This document shows, piece by piece, positions 11,901 through 21,941 of a stretch of DNA of 64,000 bases; position 1 is the first letter of the stretch; the number at the start of each line of letters is the position of its first letter. Under the pieces are notes generated by a model, which was not told where the DNA came from, did not search any database, and saw only the letters and a program-made list of their open reading frames with translations. The stretch comes from Takakia lepidozioides (taxonomy: Eukaryota > Streptophyta > Takakiopsida > Takakiales > Takakiaceae): contig CM060734.1 of NCBI GenBank assembly GCA_030704615.1, positions 10,106,001-10,170,000 of the forward strand, read 5' to 3'. A program made the position numbers and the translations under genes.

Positions 11901-14900
11901 AATAAGCATCAACCATGCCACTACTGCATAGTGACAAGAATCCTGGTTTCCACATACCCAAAGGCACCCCCGTTCAGGACAAAGAGTTTTTTGGCCACAC
12001 CCTGTAATCCATGTCAAGAAAGCTAAAATAATATAACCAAATCATAGCTGGCTCTCCTGTGAGGCCAACCCACCTCCTCAATGCCCTTTTGCAGTGCCTT
12101 CTTCCGGATGCGACTCCTTTCTTGAAGTTTCTGTGAACCAGAGATGACATCCGTCACAACATGTATCACAAAACAAGGGACACGCCTCCTAAAGCGAGAG
12201 CACGCAAGGGACAAAGTCTTAATTGCTGCAATTACTGCTAACAACAACATTTGATGTGCCCATGGAGCATTTAGAGGATGCAGGTCTCAACCCAGCCCCA
12301 CTTCCGGTATTACTCTATTTGTATTTGCCCATAAACAAGGAAGAAGAGGGACACAATGAAGTCCAAAATATAAGACAACCCATGAATCAGACTAGTAGAA
12401 TTGAAATGAACCTGACATCTGAAAAGCCATAGACCCTATGGAACAAAAGAGCAGTAGAAATGAGATGGAAAACTAGGGGTCCTGGACATACAGAGCAACA
12501 TGGTCACAAGCATATACAGAGGGTGCCAGTGAGTTGAGTGTGCATACCACATCAAACTCAGACAAGCCAACAGCTCGGTCCACCCACCCACTGCACCGAC
12601 CACCGGCCATGTTACTATGTCAGACCAATTAGGCATGCATCAGACATTAACCCCCCACTGGACACATTGAACCATGGTGTAAAAAAGTTAAACCGAAATA
12701 AAAGCTGCTCACTGACTCCTGTACAGACTCTGCGCCTACGGCTTTTGGCACCGAAACAGCCTTCATTTGATAGACGTGTCTTTAGCTAACCAGTCTACTG
12801 CACAGAAACGATGTGTTACACTTTCACAGAGACTGCCATGACCTTATATCACTCACACAGCAAAACAAAAAAGACAATGAGAACAGATTAGCACTAGTTG
12901 ATTGAAAGAAGAGAAGACAGTTAGAGAAAGAAAGGGCAATAGAGAACAAACTAGTCATAGGTTCCGAAGAAGCGCACCAAAACATCAGTGTCCTTCCCTC
13001 CATCACCCCCTGTGCCTTCTTGCACTGTTCTTTCATCAGTCACCTGCTTACCCAACCATGCCATTTATCAATATTGACCTAGAATTGCCAAAGGTTGGCC
13101 CAATTTACTGCAAGGCCACTCTAGTCTAATCCAACCAATTGATTCTGACACTTGATGCTAATTAACTAGGAAACTGTCCAAATCTGTTAGTCGCTTTTGA
13201 AAAGCCTAAACAAGGGTGGCACTGTATTGGGACCTGAGCAGGCCACCATGGAAAGCGAGCAAACTTGGCCCAAACAAGTTGTCCTGGCACAAAGCGTGGA
13301 GTTGTGTCCTGGGCCACTGACGAAGTGCCTTCCGTCAGTCCTACCTCTGTACCTTCACCCACATCAGAGAGATGGGGGTCCATGCCTACTGCACCATTCG
13401 ATTCAGCATCCTCATGCTCTTCACTCTGAGTTGGAGCCATATCTGAATGAAGTGGTTCAAACATTGATTGATACACACAATTAGTATCTAGTTTTGGATC
13501 CTTGAAATTCCATAGGCCCATTGACAAAAATCCAATAAAAAGCAGTAAAATACTGCTGCAGAAGTATACTGAACTCACATTGTGCTGCCATTGAAACTGT
13601 GCACTGCATATAGTGCAAATCATCCACATATTTGCACGCGGTAGCCAGGGTTTCACCTGGATACTCTAACCCCAGAGGTCTGACAAGTAGGCTCTTCATT
13701 GCCATCAGCATGCTAAAAGGTGTCGCCTGTCTCCCCCTGCAAAGCTATGCACTCTTGAAAAGGCAACTAATGAAGGAGAGGAAAAAACTGTCACCTGAAT
13801 CCGTGGAGATATCATCACCACCCGCCACAGAAGTTTCACTGCGGGACTGGGCCTCTTCTTTCATGGAAGAGCGCCCTCCGTTATCACTGCTGGCTCCAAC
13901 ATCAGACTCTCCTTTCCTCGCGCTCTGGTACTCGTCATCTCCTGCACTTGCAAATCGCATCAGACTTAGAAGCCCCTCACACACTGCCTTTGTTTCTGAA
14001 ACCTTGTTTTGAGTTGGTCGATTATCTGCCACCGGGATCACTAGTACCTCCAGGGCTCAACAGTCTATCAGGGCTCAACAGTGGCAAAGCTTCTCAGGCC
14101 TTCAATCTTGTGTCACCTGTGGTCATTTGATGCTTTACTTAGCCTACTTCGACGTCGAATTTCTGTCCATTGCTGTATACCGAGTGAGTTTGCAAGTCAC
14201 GAGTCACCCACACTACAATCATACCTGACTACTAAGTTGAGGCGTACATGCAGATTGCTCAATGCAGAGAATATCCATGTGTTCTTTGATCATTTCATAT
14301 CAGTGTCAGCCACCGGGGCAGGCTGGCATCGCGCAACTTCACACATACAAGAAGGTGCGGACAGTTGCACAACCCGGCGCTTAGAATTGAGTCCGCAATC
14401 GCCTACTCAATACATGATTCGACTATGAGAGTGAGAGGAGATAGGTCTCTTTTAGGCTCTTGAATAAGCTAGAAAAATCTCAGAATGAAGGTAGAATTGT
14501 CAGCATGAGCATTCATGCAAACAGCGCAATGCCTGCAAATCACAGGCTGCTTTTTCACCTACATCTCAAGACAGCGAGGAAAATAACACTCCCCTTACAA
14601 AAAGAAATGTTCAGCCCTTCTCTCACCTCCGATCGGAGTTGTGATATTTGAAAATTGCTTGCTTCTCAGCAATTGTGGCTTTTTCAAAGCAAAAAATTAA
14701 GTGAAACTACATCTGCAATGGTTATGAGAGAAACAACACACACACGCACACAGAGGAGCAAGAGAAAGAAGGAACAGAGAGGAAACCTCGAAGGTCGATG
14801 ACATGGTTCTCAAAACTGTCAGAGTCATAAGTGACAGCCTTCACCTCTGGCGTTTTCCCATTCACAGTTTTCTTATTCCCTTCCTTCTTCCGTAAGCCGT

Positions 14901-14928
14901 TCGTCCGCGTTTGCCCAGTCGCCCGCAT
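5947..14928 (-). CDS. PWWP-domain chromatin protein, nine-exon gene
   Basis: Predicted exons, in transcript order: 14928-14787, 14025-13795, 13442-13234, 13043-12952, 12590-12548, 12130-12074, 11774-11678, 6672-6611, 6075-5947. All junctions are GT-AG, all phases agree, and the sum is 1062 nt (353 aa plus stop). The PWWP domain, a reader of DNA and methylated H3K36, spans roughly residues 173-270: VPGQLVWAKFARFPWWPAQ in exon 3, VLVRFFGTYD in exon 4, then YGWVDRAVGLSEFDV across the exon 4/5 join, KLQERSRIRKKALQKGIEE in exon 6 and ALEFRKSGNLPASW in exon 7. The acidic N-terminus is probably disordered; the C-terminus is basic (RKRKPK, then RKPERKLRRLRIMRQLGL), suggesting nuclear import. Intron 7 holds a 4.5-kb LINE. 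Several donors (exons 1, 3, 4) are weak, and exon 9 could instead splice on at GTAAGA near 5961, so the exact C-terminus is less certain than the domain. I cannot name the ortholog. Confidence 0.8.
6821..6850 (-). repeat. (ATTTC)6 LINE tail
   Basis: Six perfect GAAAT units on the plus strand (ATTTC on the element strand) end the LINE directly after TAAAGTACC. LINEs of several clades end in short tandem repeats rather than poly(A), which supports this as the true 3' terminus. Confidence 0.85.
7250..10083 (-). pseudogene. LINE ORF2, endonuclease and RT, active site lost
   Basis: The endonuclease is seen in pieces: LLETHAYEG near 10020, FLVGDFNARTG near 9680 and TNLDSDHSCLSF near 9350, where the SDH motif is intact. 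RT follows in pieces: IIHPLFKSGDRLAPTNDRSI, AGFRRNRSTLDHIFTLQ, CFVDFRKAFDS, then GVKQGCPLSPTLFGISIDA near 8170. The sequence then jumps from GATFASW to VNLSKSKIMVFK, so the segment that should carry the F/YADD catalytic box is missing near 8075. The C-terminal part has ATYGCEFWAPG near 7780. Several frameshifts are present. It cannot encode a working enzyme. Confidence 0.8.
10113..11291 (-). pseudogene. LINE ORF1 protein, coiled coil plus RRM-like region
   Basis: The frame starts at ATG 11291 (MSSSKCQRTF) and continues through one in-frame TAG at 11076-11078 into a further 320 codons. A long heptad-rich coiled coil (about 120 residues, with LRVELTNLQASLVESNSKV) is followed by a region with KALNIWVTGQLGTL and KILFIRFKDKGAQDGV, resembling the RNA-binding RRM and C-terminal domains of L1 ORF1p. 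Such proteins trimerise and coat LINE RNA. The last 60 residues read out of frame, which suggests a late frameshift. Confidence 0.65.
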
Positions 14929-15256
14929 AGTCACAGAAAAAGAAAGCACCAACCTCCCACCCACGCAAACCCACACACCCCCCCACCCTCCACAGACAGA
15001 CACAGACAAACACACACACGAAAAAAACCAACTACCAAATCACCTCGGAGCACATGCCTGTTGCAGTGATGATGACCACTATCACAGAGTCTGATCGTAG
15101 GACGAATTTAGGAACCTCGGATGCAGAAACTGTGCTGCAGCCTGCGAGAGACGGACAGAGAGAGCCGCTGCTCTCCCTGCCATGCTTTCTTCCTCTGTTA
15201 GGGACTCGGTAGCTTCCTGAGGCACGATTCCATCTGAGCTGTTAGATCTATAAATA
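14929..15256 (-). promoter_or_regulatory. Upstream region of the PWWP gene
   Basis: On the gene strand, a GT- and TCTG-rich tract (about 15015-14945) lies immediately before the start codon and probably forms the 5' UTR. No clear TATA box is visible within 250 bp. A truncated LINE sits directly upstream, so the native promoter is at most about 330 bp unless it includes the insertion. Confidence 0.4.
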
Positions 15257-15288
15257 ATTTTCTTTTCTTCTTCTTTTTTCTTTTTCTT

Positions 15289-15319
<31 letters not shown>

Positions 15320-16265
15320 CTTTTTTTTTTGGTTGGAACAGGGGAAGGCCCTGAATTAACTTTATTGAGTTTATTGTGGGGAAAAAAATTAAAATCCCAA
15401 AATACACCATGAGGTACACACACCGTAGTCAGTGATGAACGAACTAACCTCCCGAAGGGAGAAGATCAAGACAACCTAGGGTTACAAGCCCTATGTAGAA
15501 GTCACACCCGTAGGGGGTTGCTTTGAATGTAGGCAGTCGCTTCTGGAATGGTGAGATCTACAAGGAATCCATGAGGTGAATGGCTTAGCAACCGCTTGGA
15601 ACCTGTCGGAAGCTTATTTGTGTGCACGAATGGATCTCAGCGAAATTTCAGTCTAGCAGCCGATTTGATGTGGCGCCAATTGATATCCCTGTCAAACTCG
15701 GGGGACGCCGCCATGGAGGGGTGTGTTGAGTTCTCGCCATCGATCTGGCGGTTGAGCTGCCCAGGCACAGTGGGATGGTGGCAAGCTAGTGCAGAGAAGA
15801 CCGTTTCTTGCCCAAGTGCTGGCGAACTGACCGTGGATTGCTGCCGCTTGTTGGGGTCTTCTTGCGACATCTGCACAGAGTTTTGCCCAAGCCTTCCTCC
15901 CTTCAATCTGCAAGTCCCAGAATACTCTAGAAAGCAAGGTAGATAAAGTGCAGGTAGTACCCGAGAGGGTCTAGGCACATCTAACTTTCCATATGTTCCA
16001 CATTGTAGAGCTGCGAAGGCAATCGTAGACTGGGCAGTTTGAAGCCTTGGTTTTTGAATTTGAGTCGTAGTTGAGTAGCAGATGTACAACTGAGAAGTCT
16101 TGGGTATCCCAATGTCTATAAAATTCTTTAACGATAGGAAAGACTTTCCTGGGGGTAAGGCAACAAATAAGGCAATGTTCCAGGGTTTCAACTGCCCATA
16201 GGAGCAACAAGAGCAAAGCAAGGCTTCCTGGAATTGTAACCATTCTCCCATCTTAAGGACTCTGT
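15257..16265 (-). mobile_element. 5'-truncated LINE with poly(A)-type tail
   Basis: On the minus strand, a frame with GEWLQFQEALLC and, in an adjacent frame, ETLEHCLICCL matches the zinc-binding C-terminal region (zf-RVT type) of plant L1 ORF2. It is followed by a 3' UTR holding AATAAA near 15364, and then an impure A/GAA-rich tail at about 15331-15257. The frame is shifted. Only the last kilobase of an element is present, as expected for incomplete reverse transcription. Confidence 0.65.
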
Positions 16266-18145
16266 TGGCAATAGAAAGGCGGACATCTTGGCTGGCCTTG
16301 CTCAGTCCAGATCACCTGCAAGCTCTGTAAATCACATCAAGTGAAGTCCCTCACCTGCGCCCGTCCCAAAAACAAACACAAAACATGTTTTGTGTGTTGG
16401 TGAGGATGCGCGAGGTGAGTCGCAGGACTTCACAGTTGCTATCCATGTCAGAGGTGAGCTACAAAGCAGGCAAAGAGATCAATTGGACAAGCATAAGCAG
16501 AAACAACCAAAAACTTTCAAAGTTAGTGGAACTAGTGGATTTTGCAGTATAACATCCAAGATCTGGCATATGACAAAGCAAAACGCAGTAGCTTTGCTGC
16601 AGGGGAGAGAAAACAAGCCTCCACAAATCAGTTATGGCGCCGCTGCAGCATAAGTGCACAATGAAAGCTATCTCCGGAAAGCATAGCAGCGGCTCGGCTG
16701 CCAGCATGTGGAGTGAAGACACCAGCAGGGGTTAAACATAGGAGCCATCAAGATCAAAGGAAAGAGGAAGAAAGGACCGTACTCCCCTAAAAATACAAAT
16801 GGCGTTGCTTCTTCAACTCGATTCCAATCAACTTCAAGCTTTAAAATCCATGTTAAGTGAGGACCCTCACCTGGTCCCATCACATGCAATCAGAAACAGT
16901 TAAGTTAGAGACGATGTGGAACCCCAGGTGAATCGCAGGTCTCACGCTTGTTATCGATGTACAACATGCAATACAAAGCAGGGGCAGAAAGGAAACAGAG
17001 CATATGCAAGCCAATACCTTGATGGCTTGTGGAAGAGAGGCCTGCGCCATAGCTCTCAAGACCAGCAAACAAAAATGCACAACAAAAATGTACAAAGCAT
17101 GCACAAAGAAAGTGAATCGCCCAAACTTAAAGAGTTCAGACACTTCCCTAAGGCCTTAAGATCGCCGCTTGTATCTTAATGATCAATGAAGGTCACAGCA
17201 AGCAACCACAGCACAGGTAGATCGCCCGCCAAGCATTAGAGACAACCGCCACAGGGAAATTGCAGGTACTGCCGCCATTGCGCACCCCAAGAGGGGAAGA
17301 AGGTATTGAATCTTGCCAGAACACCTAAATGCCTTAACGGCGCAGCTCCATAGCATTCAAGGGCGCCTGAATCGAGCTCCATGCGCCCCCCGTCACCATC
17401 TCTCAGCTCCCAGCTCCAGCCATCCCTTGAGCACGATCGTCGTGCAGAGGGTTAGGGCACAAAATTTGCAATAAAATGTTGCATTTCATTGCTATGACGA
17501 GTCCACTGGTGCCAAATTCCAACTTGATATGACCCTATTTCCGTGCCTCCTAACCCTATTTCCGTAGACACACAATGGTCCGCTCATGCTTTTTTTTTTC
17601 CCGCTCATGCTCATGCCGCTCATGAAATAGCAACCCCCCAACCGATCAATGGTGGGATATGAAACACTGCTATAATTGAATTTAGGAGGGGTATCTTGGC
17701 TCGGACTTCCAGGGGACGATTCGGACATCTTCCACATCGAAGGCTAGTGTGCAATGTCATATGCAAATTGGTTATCTGGAGGATGTACCATTGATATGAA
17801 ATATTAAGCATATAGTGTACAAGCTATTTTTGAAGCTTTGCAAGTAGCATCCCGTTTTTGGTGTCAACGGGGTTAGAATGGTTGAGTCAATTTGGTAAGG
17901 GGCCTCTTACATGGCACATTGAACATAGTGGCCAAGTCTCAAAGCGAAACAAAATCATTTCGATGGCCAACCATCCGTTTGTTGTTGGGTCCAACCCTAC
18001 CATGGCTTTACTGTCATGTAGGCTAAACAGAGTGCATGCGCCTGAGGGATGTGTCTTAATGTTGCTCTTGGAAGTTCTATTAACATATTTCACACCATGA
18101 TCTGGAATCTAAGTGTGCATTATGTGTTGGATATTTGCATGGCAG
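16266..18145. other. No gene recognised; diverged internal duplication
   Basis: Open frames here are short and unremarkable. Stretches at about 16330-16480 and 16850-17000 resemble each other: both have AAGTGA-G-CCCTCACCTG, followed by a GTGAATCGCAGG-like stretch and then TACAAAGCAGG. This suggests an old tandem duplication with a spacing of about 520 bp. Nothing else was recognised. Confidence 0.4.
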
Positions 18146-18261
18146 TGATATCATTCTGGGCGTGCATTGATGTGCTGCTATTGTTTGCCTATCCAACACC
18201 GAAACGTCGAACCCCCAACTTTGAATACCACACAGCCTTCAATGGTGTTGCGTTTGGTGTG
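18146..18261 (+). pseudogene. Isolated LPP-delta-like exon
   Basis: A 116-bp stretch is bounded by an acceptor-like GCATGGCAG and a donor-like GTATGC. It encodes LLLFAYPTPKRRTPNFEYHT followed by AFNGVAFGV. From memory this closely matches Arabidopsis LPP-delta (At3g58490), an ER long-chain-base 1-phosphate phosphatase. I found no neighbouring exons with the PAP2 catalytic motifs (PSSHT, GMHS) on either strand between 16 and 19.6 kb. It is therefore probably a leftover or transposed exon, although distant exons outside the window cannot be excluded. Confidence 0.5.
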
Positions 18262-18570
18262 GTATGCTACATACTTTGCTTATTCAATTGCGCAAATTTT
18301 AGACTGATCTGTAGATCTTTATGATTGGATTTGACTAATGAGTGATTGCACTTGAGGACCACATGACATAAAATGGAGGGAGGAAAGTAAATTTATCATG
18401 ATTCTAGATGGAGAATGGATGAGGCCGTTAAAAGCGAATCCTCGCTCAAGTGCACGCCACCCAAGCAAGTAACCAGAATATTTCAAAGTGGGAGCTCACT
18501 TAATGATTACACGAGTTGGCTTTTTAAAAAAAAATCAATTGGTGTATTTTGCAAAAAGTCTGTATAGTTG

Positions 18571-18680
18571 TAGATGCATAAATGGGTACAATTTTATTTT
18601 TGGATCGTTTTTTATTTTTAGCTAGGCAGTTTCGGCATTGTACTGCCAAAACATGACAAGTTGTTAGTTATTGGAATCCA
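18571..18680 (+). repeat. 110-bp dispersed repeat, copy 1
   Basis: About 105 bp beginning GTAGATGCATAAATGGGTAC and containing CGGCATTGTACTGCCAAAAC recurs in inverted orientation at 51945-52048 with few differences. Neither copy lies in a recognised gene. It may be part of a short interspersed or MITE-like element, but no terminal inverted repeats were found. Confidence 0.7.
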
Positions 18681-19662
18681 CAAGGACAGACCTTGGGATG
18701 CGAGGCACATAAGGTGCGGTAATCTAACCCAACTTTTAGGAGTAGGACTTGTTTTATATGACATAAGCTAGGAAAGCTATGACCATTCAATTGCCAAGGT
18801 AGAAGATTTCATACGTCTTCACTGCTAATCACTTGTTGTGAGTTTCTTTCCTCTTCACCAAGTGAAGAACCACAGGTGTAGGAATGGGAACAATGGGATG
18901 GCCTATATATGCACTCTTGTTCAATGCATACTGTCAATCATTACCTGTCTTTTATATCACAGAATATATATGTGTCCGCTCAAAAGCATATCTCGAAGAA
19001 AAATAATGCTTGCTGCATCAAGCATTCCGCAGTATATCGATGCTCCCTGTATGGAGCACTGCAACTTCTCGTACGGGGATTCTAACCTTAGACCTTTTGT
19101 CATTTCCCCTTATAATCCCGCTGCAAAATTCCTCATAGAAACAGAAAAAGTTGGAAAAACAGTGAGGGGGTAGAAGGTGAGTTTTAGAGCAGTGGTTGTT
19201 GTTCCCCTCACATGAGTGAAGGATGTGAAGCACATGAAAACCCAGAAGGGTCTGTGACCTCTTTTCATTAGGAAGTTATAAATGGTGCGTTACTCCAGGG
19301 TAGGGTCCACTGAGGTTCACAAAGTAGTTAATCATTTCCAAGTCAGTCATTTCACCACGAGCTCGGCAAAATCCATGAGAGGTCCCTGCGAGCAATTGTG
19401 AGAAGTAGTTTTAGGTCACATTTTGGTGCGTTTACTATGCGTAGGGTCCTCGAGTATCCAATCTTTTCCGTTATGGTGGGATCAGCCCATTGAGGCGCAT
19501 CCCGGGAGCGTCCTGTTATGAGCATCCCCATGATTAGGTCTTAGTTCGGGGCACCCGAAGAAGTTCCGGCGCACCCATGGAGTTGGGTCCTCGGGTATCC
19601 AATCTTTTTCCAGTTCAAGTATTTCACCATGAGCTCTGCAAAATCCATGAGAGGTCCCTGCG
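18681..19662. other. No gene; short duplicated block before the solo LTR
   Basis: A block containing CAAAATCCATGAGAGGTCCC occurs at about 19347-19388 and again at 19618-19662. A GGGTCCTCG-GTATCCAATC block occurs at about 19444 and 19587. The second set ends exactly at the solo LTR, so this is an old local duplication around an insertion site. Confidence 0.45.
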
Positions 19663-20388
19663 TGTCGCGCACCTCACTTCGGTAAGCTCCCCTTCAAGTC
19701 ATAGTTACTTGCTTTGATGCGCGCGCCTAACTCCCAACCTGGCCGCCGGGCCAACTCGGAGCTTTGGCTGCTCACCGGGACATAACGGTCCCCCTTTTTC
19801 CACCAACAGACCCTCCGCCAATTTGGGCCTAGTGGAAATTCCCTTTGGTAGATGGCAGTCCGGAATAGCTCCCCACTCCTTGGTCGCTTTCCGGCTCGCT
19901 CGCTTACTCACTAGTTTTTGGTCACCAACGGGCTTGCACCGTTCTCGGGGTTACTACTCCCTATATATACACTTCTGTAACTGTCCGCGGGGGTCTCACA
20001 AACAACCATGCCATTTTATGGCGAACCACCACGAAGACCCTCAATTCCCGGTGATGAGTCGCGGTGAGTCTTGGCCCACCCACCATGGCCCCATTGGACC
20101 GTGGTGAGTCCCAAGACTCCCCATGATTCCCACCACAAGGTCTCCGCCCCATGGTGAGTCCTATGCCACCCCCACTAAGTCCCACTAAGCTACCACCACC
20201 CCTTGTGGAGCCACCCCCACCGCAACCCGGTGTGCGGGGCTCCACCTAGTGAGTGCCTCCACCTCCTTGAGTGCCTTGGGCACTCAAGGGTGCTTCAGCC
20301 CCCCGTACCTATTGTTGCCACCGCCCCCACCACAGGGGCAGCCCCTCTGCATCCCGACCCCCTGCCCTCAAGGCAAAGGGCCGCGACA
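19663..20388 (-). mobile_element. Solo LTR of the chromovirus family
   Basis: A 726-bp copy of the LTR found in opposite orientation at 52478-53195. On the minus strand it starts TGTCGCGG and ends GCGCGACA, the same complementary ends as the other copy, and it carries the TATATATAG promoter box (near 19963-19971). No PBS, PPT or coding sequence adjoins either side, so internal recombination between two LTRs is the likely origin. I see no clear 5-bp target-site duplication. Confidence 0.8.
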
Positions 20389-20437
20389 CACACCCCTACC
20401 AACAGGGAGTCGATGTCCTCATCGAGTCACGGGCTTA

Positions 20438-20640
20438 CATAACCTATCACAGTCAGTCACAGCTTGACACAGCTTGTCACAGCCTGACACAGCCTGACAC
20501 AGTTTGTCACAGTCTTACACAGCTTGACACAGCCTTACGCAACCTTACATAGCCTATCACAGCCTATCACAGTCAGTCACAGTCTATCACAGTCTATCAC
20601 AGCCCGACACAGCCCGACACAGCTCGGCACAGTCACAGCC
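20438..20640 (+). repeat. 10-bp minisatellite (CACAGCCTGA-type)
   Basis: About 20 tandem units of a degenerate 10-mer such as AGCCTGACAC, AGCTTGTCAC and AGCCTATCAC keep an almost exact 10-bp register. The same unit family appears at 40055-40165 and, in reverse complement, at 62555-63260. Confidence 0.9.
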
Positions 20641-20759
20641 CGTCACAACGTTCACAGGGAACGGTTATCATTGGCAGGGAATGACTGTGTGGGAACGACA
20701 ATTGCAGAGGGAACGTACATTCTGTCTTGGATGACAGTTAGTTAGTTAGCCGGTTAGAA

Positions 20760-21151
20760 CAGCTTGCAGGTAGAATAGGCAGAGTAGCGACATAGAGGGG
20801 TCACTTCTTGAAGATCACTTCTTGGACATCATTGGGGGAGATCAGGCGGAGAGCACGATCTTGGAGCGCAGGGATGGAGATTACACAGAGGAGGAGATAT
20901 GACGAGATGATGCTTGATTCATGCAAGCTGTAGAGATGCACTGTAGAGCAGATTAGAGACACCATGGCTTCGGCCTGATACTTGATAGATATTAATCCGA
21001 TATATATTTCATACTCACACTGTGTAGAGAGACCTGAGTGAAGCTGTGGAATGAATGTTTGGGTAGATGGAACATGGAAGATTGCAGAAGCAATCTGATA
21101 CTTAATCATAGACAATAAGGTAACTTGCTAATATGAATGCGAGAAGGAATA
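20760..21151 (-). other. Possible outer LTR or flanking sequence of the MTase element
   Basis: This stretch lies beyond the LTR of the methyltransferase-bearing element. On the minus strand it is continuous with an 85-bp copy of the LTR start (21152-21237), so it could be the rest of an older LTR of the same family. A CGATATATATT tract lies near 20999. No match to it was found at the right-hand LTR relic. Confidence 0.3.
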
Positions 21152-21237
21152 TGTCGTGCACATACATATCGCTACACAACTACATCGCTGTCCAAACCAC
21201 ACCACACATATATGCACAATAAAGTAGTCTGCCACAA
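21152..21237 (-). repeat. 85-bp direct repeat matching the LTR start
   Basis: This is nearly identical to 21597-21683. Both read (minus) TTGTGGCAGACTACTTTATT at the start and GTATGTGCACGACA at the end. Together they bracket a 357-bp segment, giving an A-B-A arrangement. Confidence 0.75.
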
Positions 21238-21681
21238 TGATAACCAAACTAGAAAAGGACACACACTCTCAACACAAGAAATATGCAATCCCTCAACATC
21301 ACTCTTTAAGATAATAGTCGAGCCAGGGGCACCCCAAGCTATGGGGACTCCACCCCACAACAACCTACACTCCCATCATAAGCACACTCAGATCTGAAGA
21401 ATGCAGGAGCTCGGTCGCGCAGGCTCAACTCGAGAGAGATGAGCCGCGCGACTGCCGCTCTCGTGAAGATAAGACGGACCAGGTGTCAAACTAAACTTGA
21501 CACCTGATTTAACACTTGACCTAAATCCAAGTGTTAAATACAAATAACTAGTTTTATTCTAGCTGTTTTCACACTGTGCTTATTTAACTTGACAGCTGTC
21601 GTGCACATACCTATTGCTACACAACTACATCGCTGTCCAAACCACACCACATATATATGCACAATAAAGTAGTCTGCCACA
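21238..21681 (-). repeat. 3' LTR candidate of the MTase-bearing Ty3 element
   Basis: On the minus strand it begins TGTGGCAG immediately after a purine-rich tract and ends TTATCA, giving TG...CA ends over 444 bp. Its inner 357 bp (21238-21594) recur at 33171-33526 with only about three differences. A palindrome (GGCTCA, CTCGAG, TGAGCC) lies at 21422-21445. Identification as an LTR depends on the PPT and on the second copy. Confidence 0.6.
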
Positions 21682-21683
21682 AT

Positions 21684-21698
21684 CGCCCCCCTAGCTGG
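21684..21698 (-). promoter_or_regulatory. Polypurine tract, plus-strand primer site
   Basis: On the element strand AGCTAGGGGGGCG directly precedes the TTGTGGCAG LTR start. This is the expected place for the RNase H-resistant primer of plus-strand DNA synthesis. Confidence 0.55.
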
Positions 21699-21941
21699 TG
21701 GATAGGTCCCTCTACCTCCAGATAGCTACAAGATGAAATAGCCACAACCGTACTAAGTCCTCTATCACTGTCCCTATTGTACTCAAACTCTATAGACCAA
21801 GAGGCCGGGTACAAGAGTAGCCCCATCGTTAATCGCCGTCTTGCAATCTGTGAACTTGAGCCAGGATCTCGTGTGTTCAAGGTCTCCTAGTAGCTGGGCC
21901 TTGCGTTTCTTGTTAGCCTTCCATGGTTGTATCCACTCCCA

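Noticed and set aside
12824-13036. 70-codon minus-strand frame containing FWCASSEPMTS as a gene
   Set aside because: It is a shadow frame over exon 4 of the PWWP gene; the phase-consistent reading gives the PWWP motif VLVRFFGTYD.
15082-15423. Lysine-rich 113-codon frame on the minus strand
   Set aside because: It translates the A/GAA-rich tail of a truncated LINE.
20438-20640. Regular short repeats that might suggest a CRISPR array
   Set aside because: Units are 10 bp and contiguous, without unique spacers; this is a eukaryotic minisatellite.
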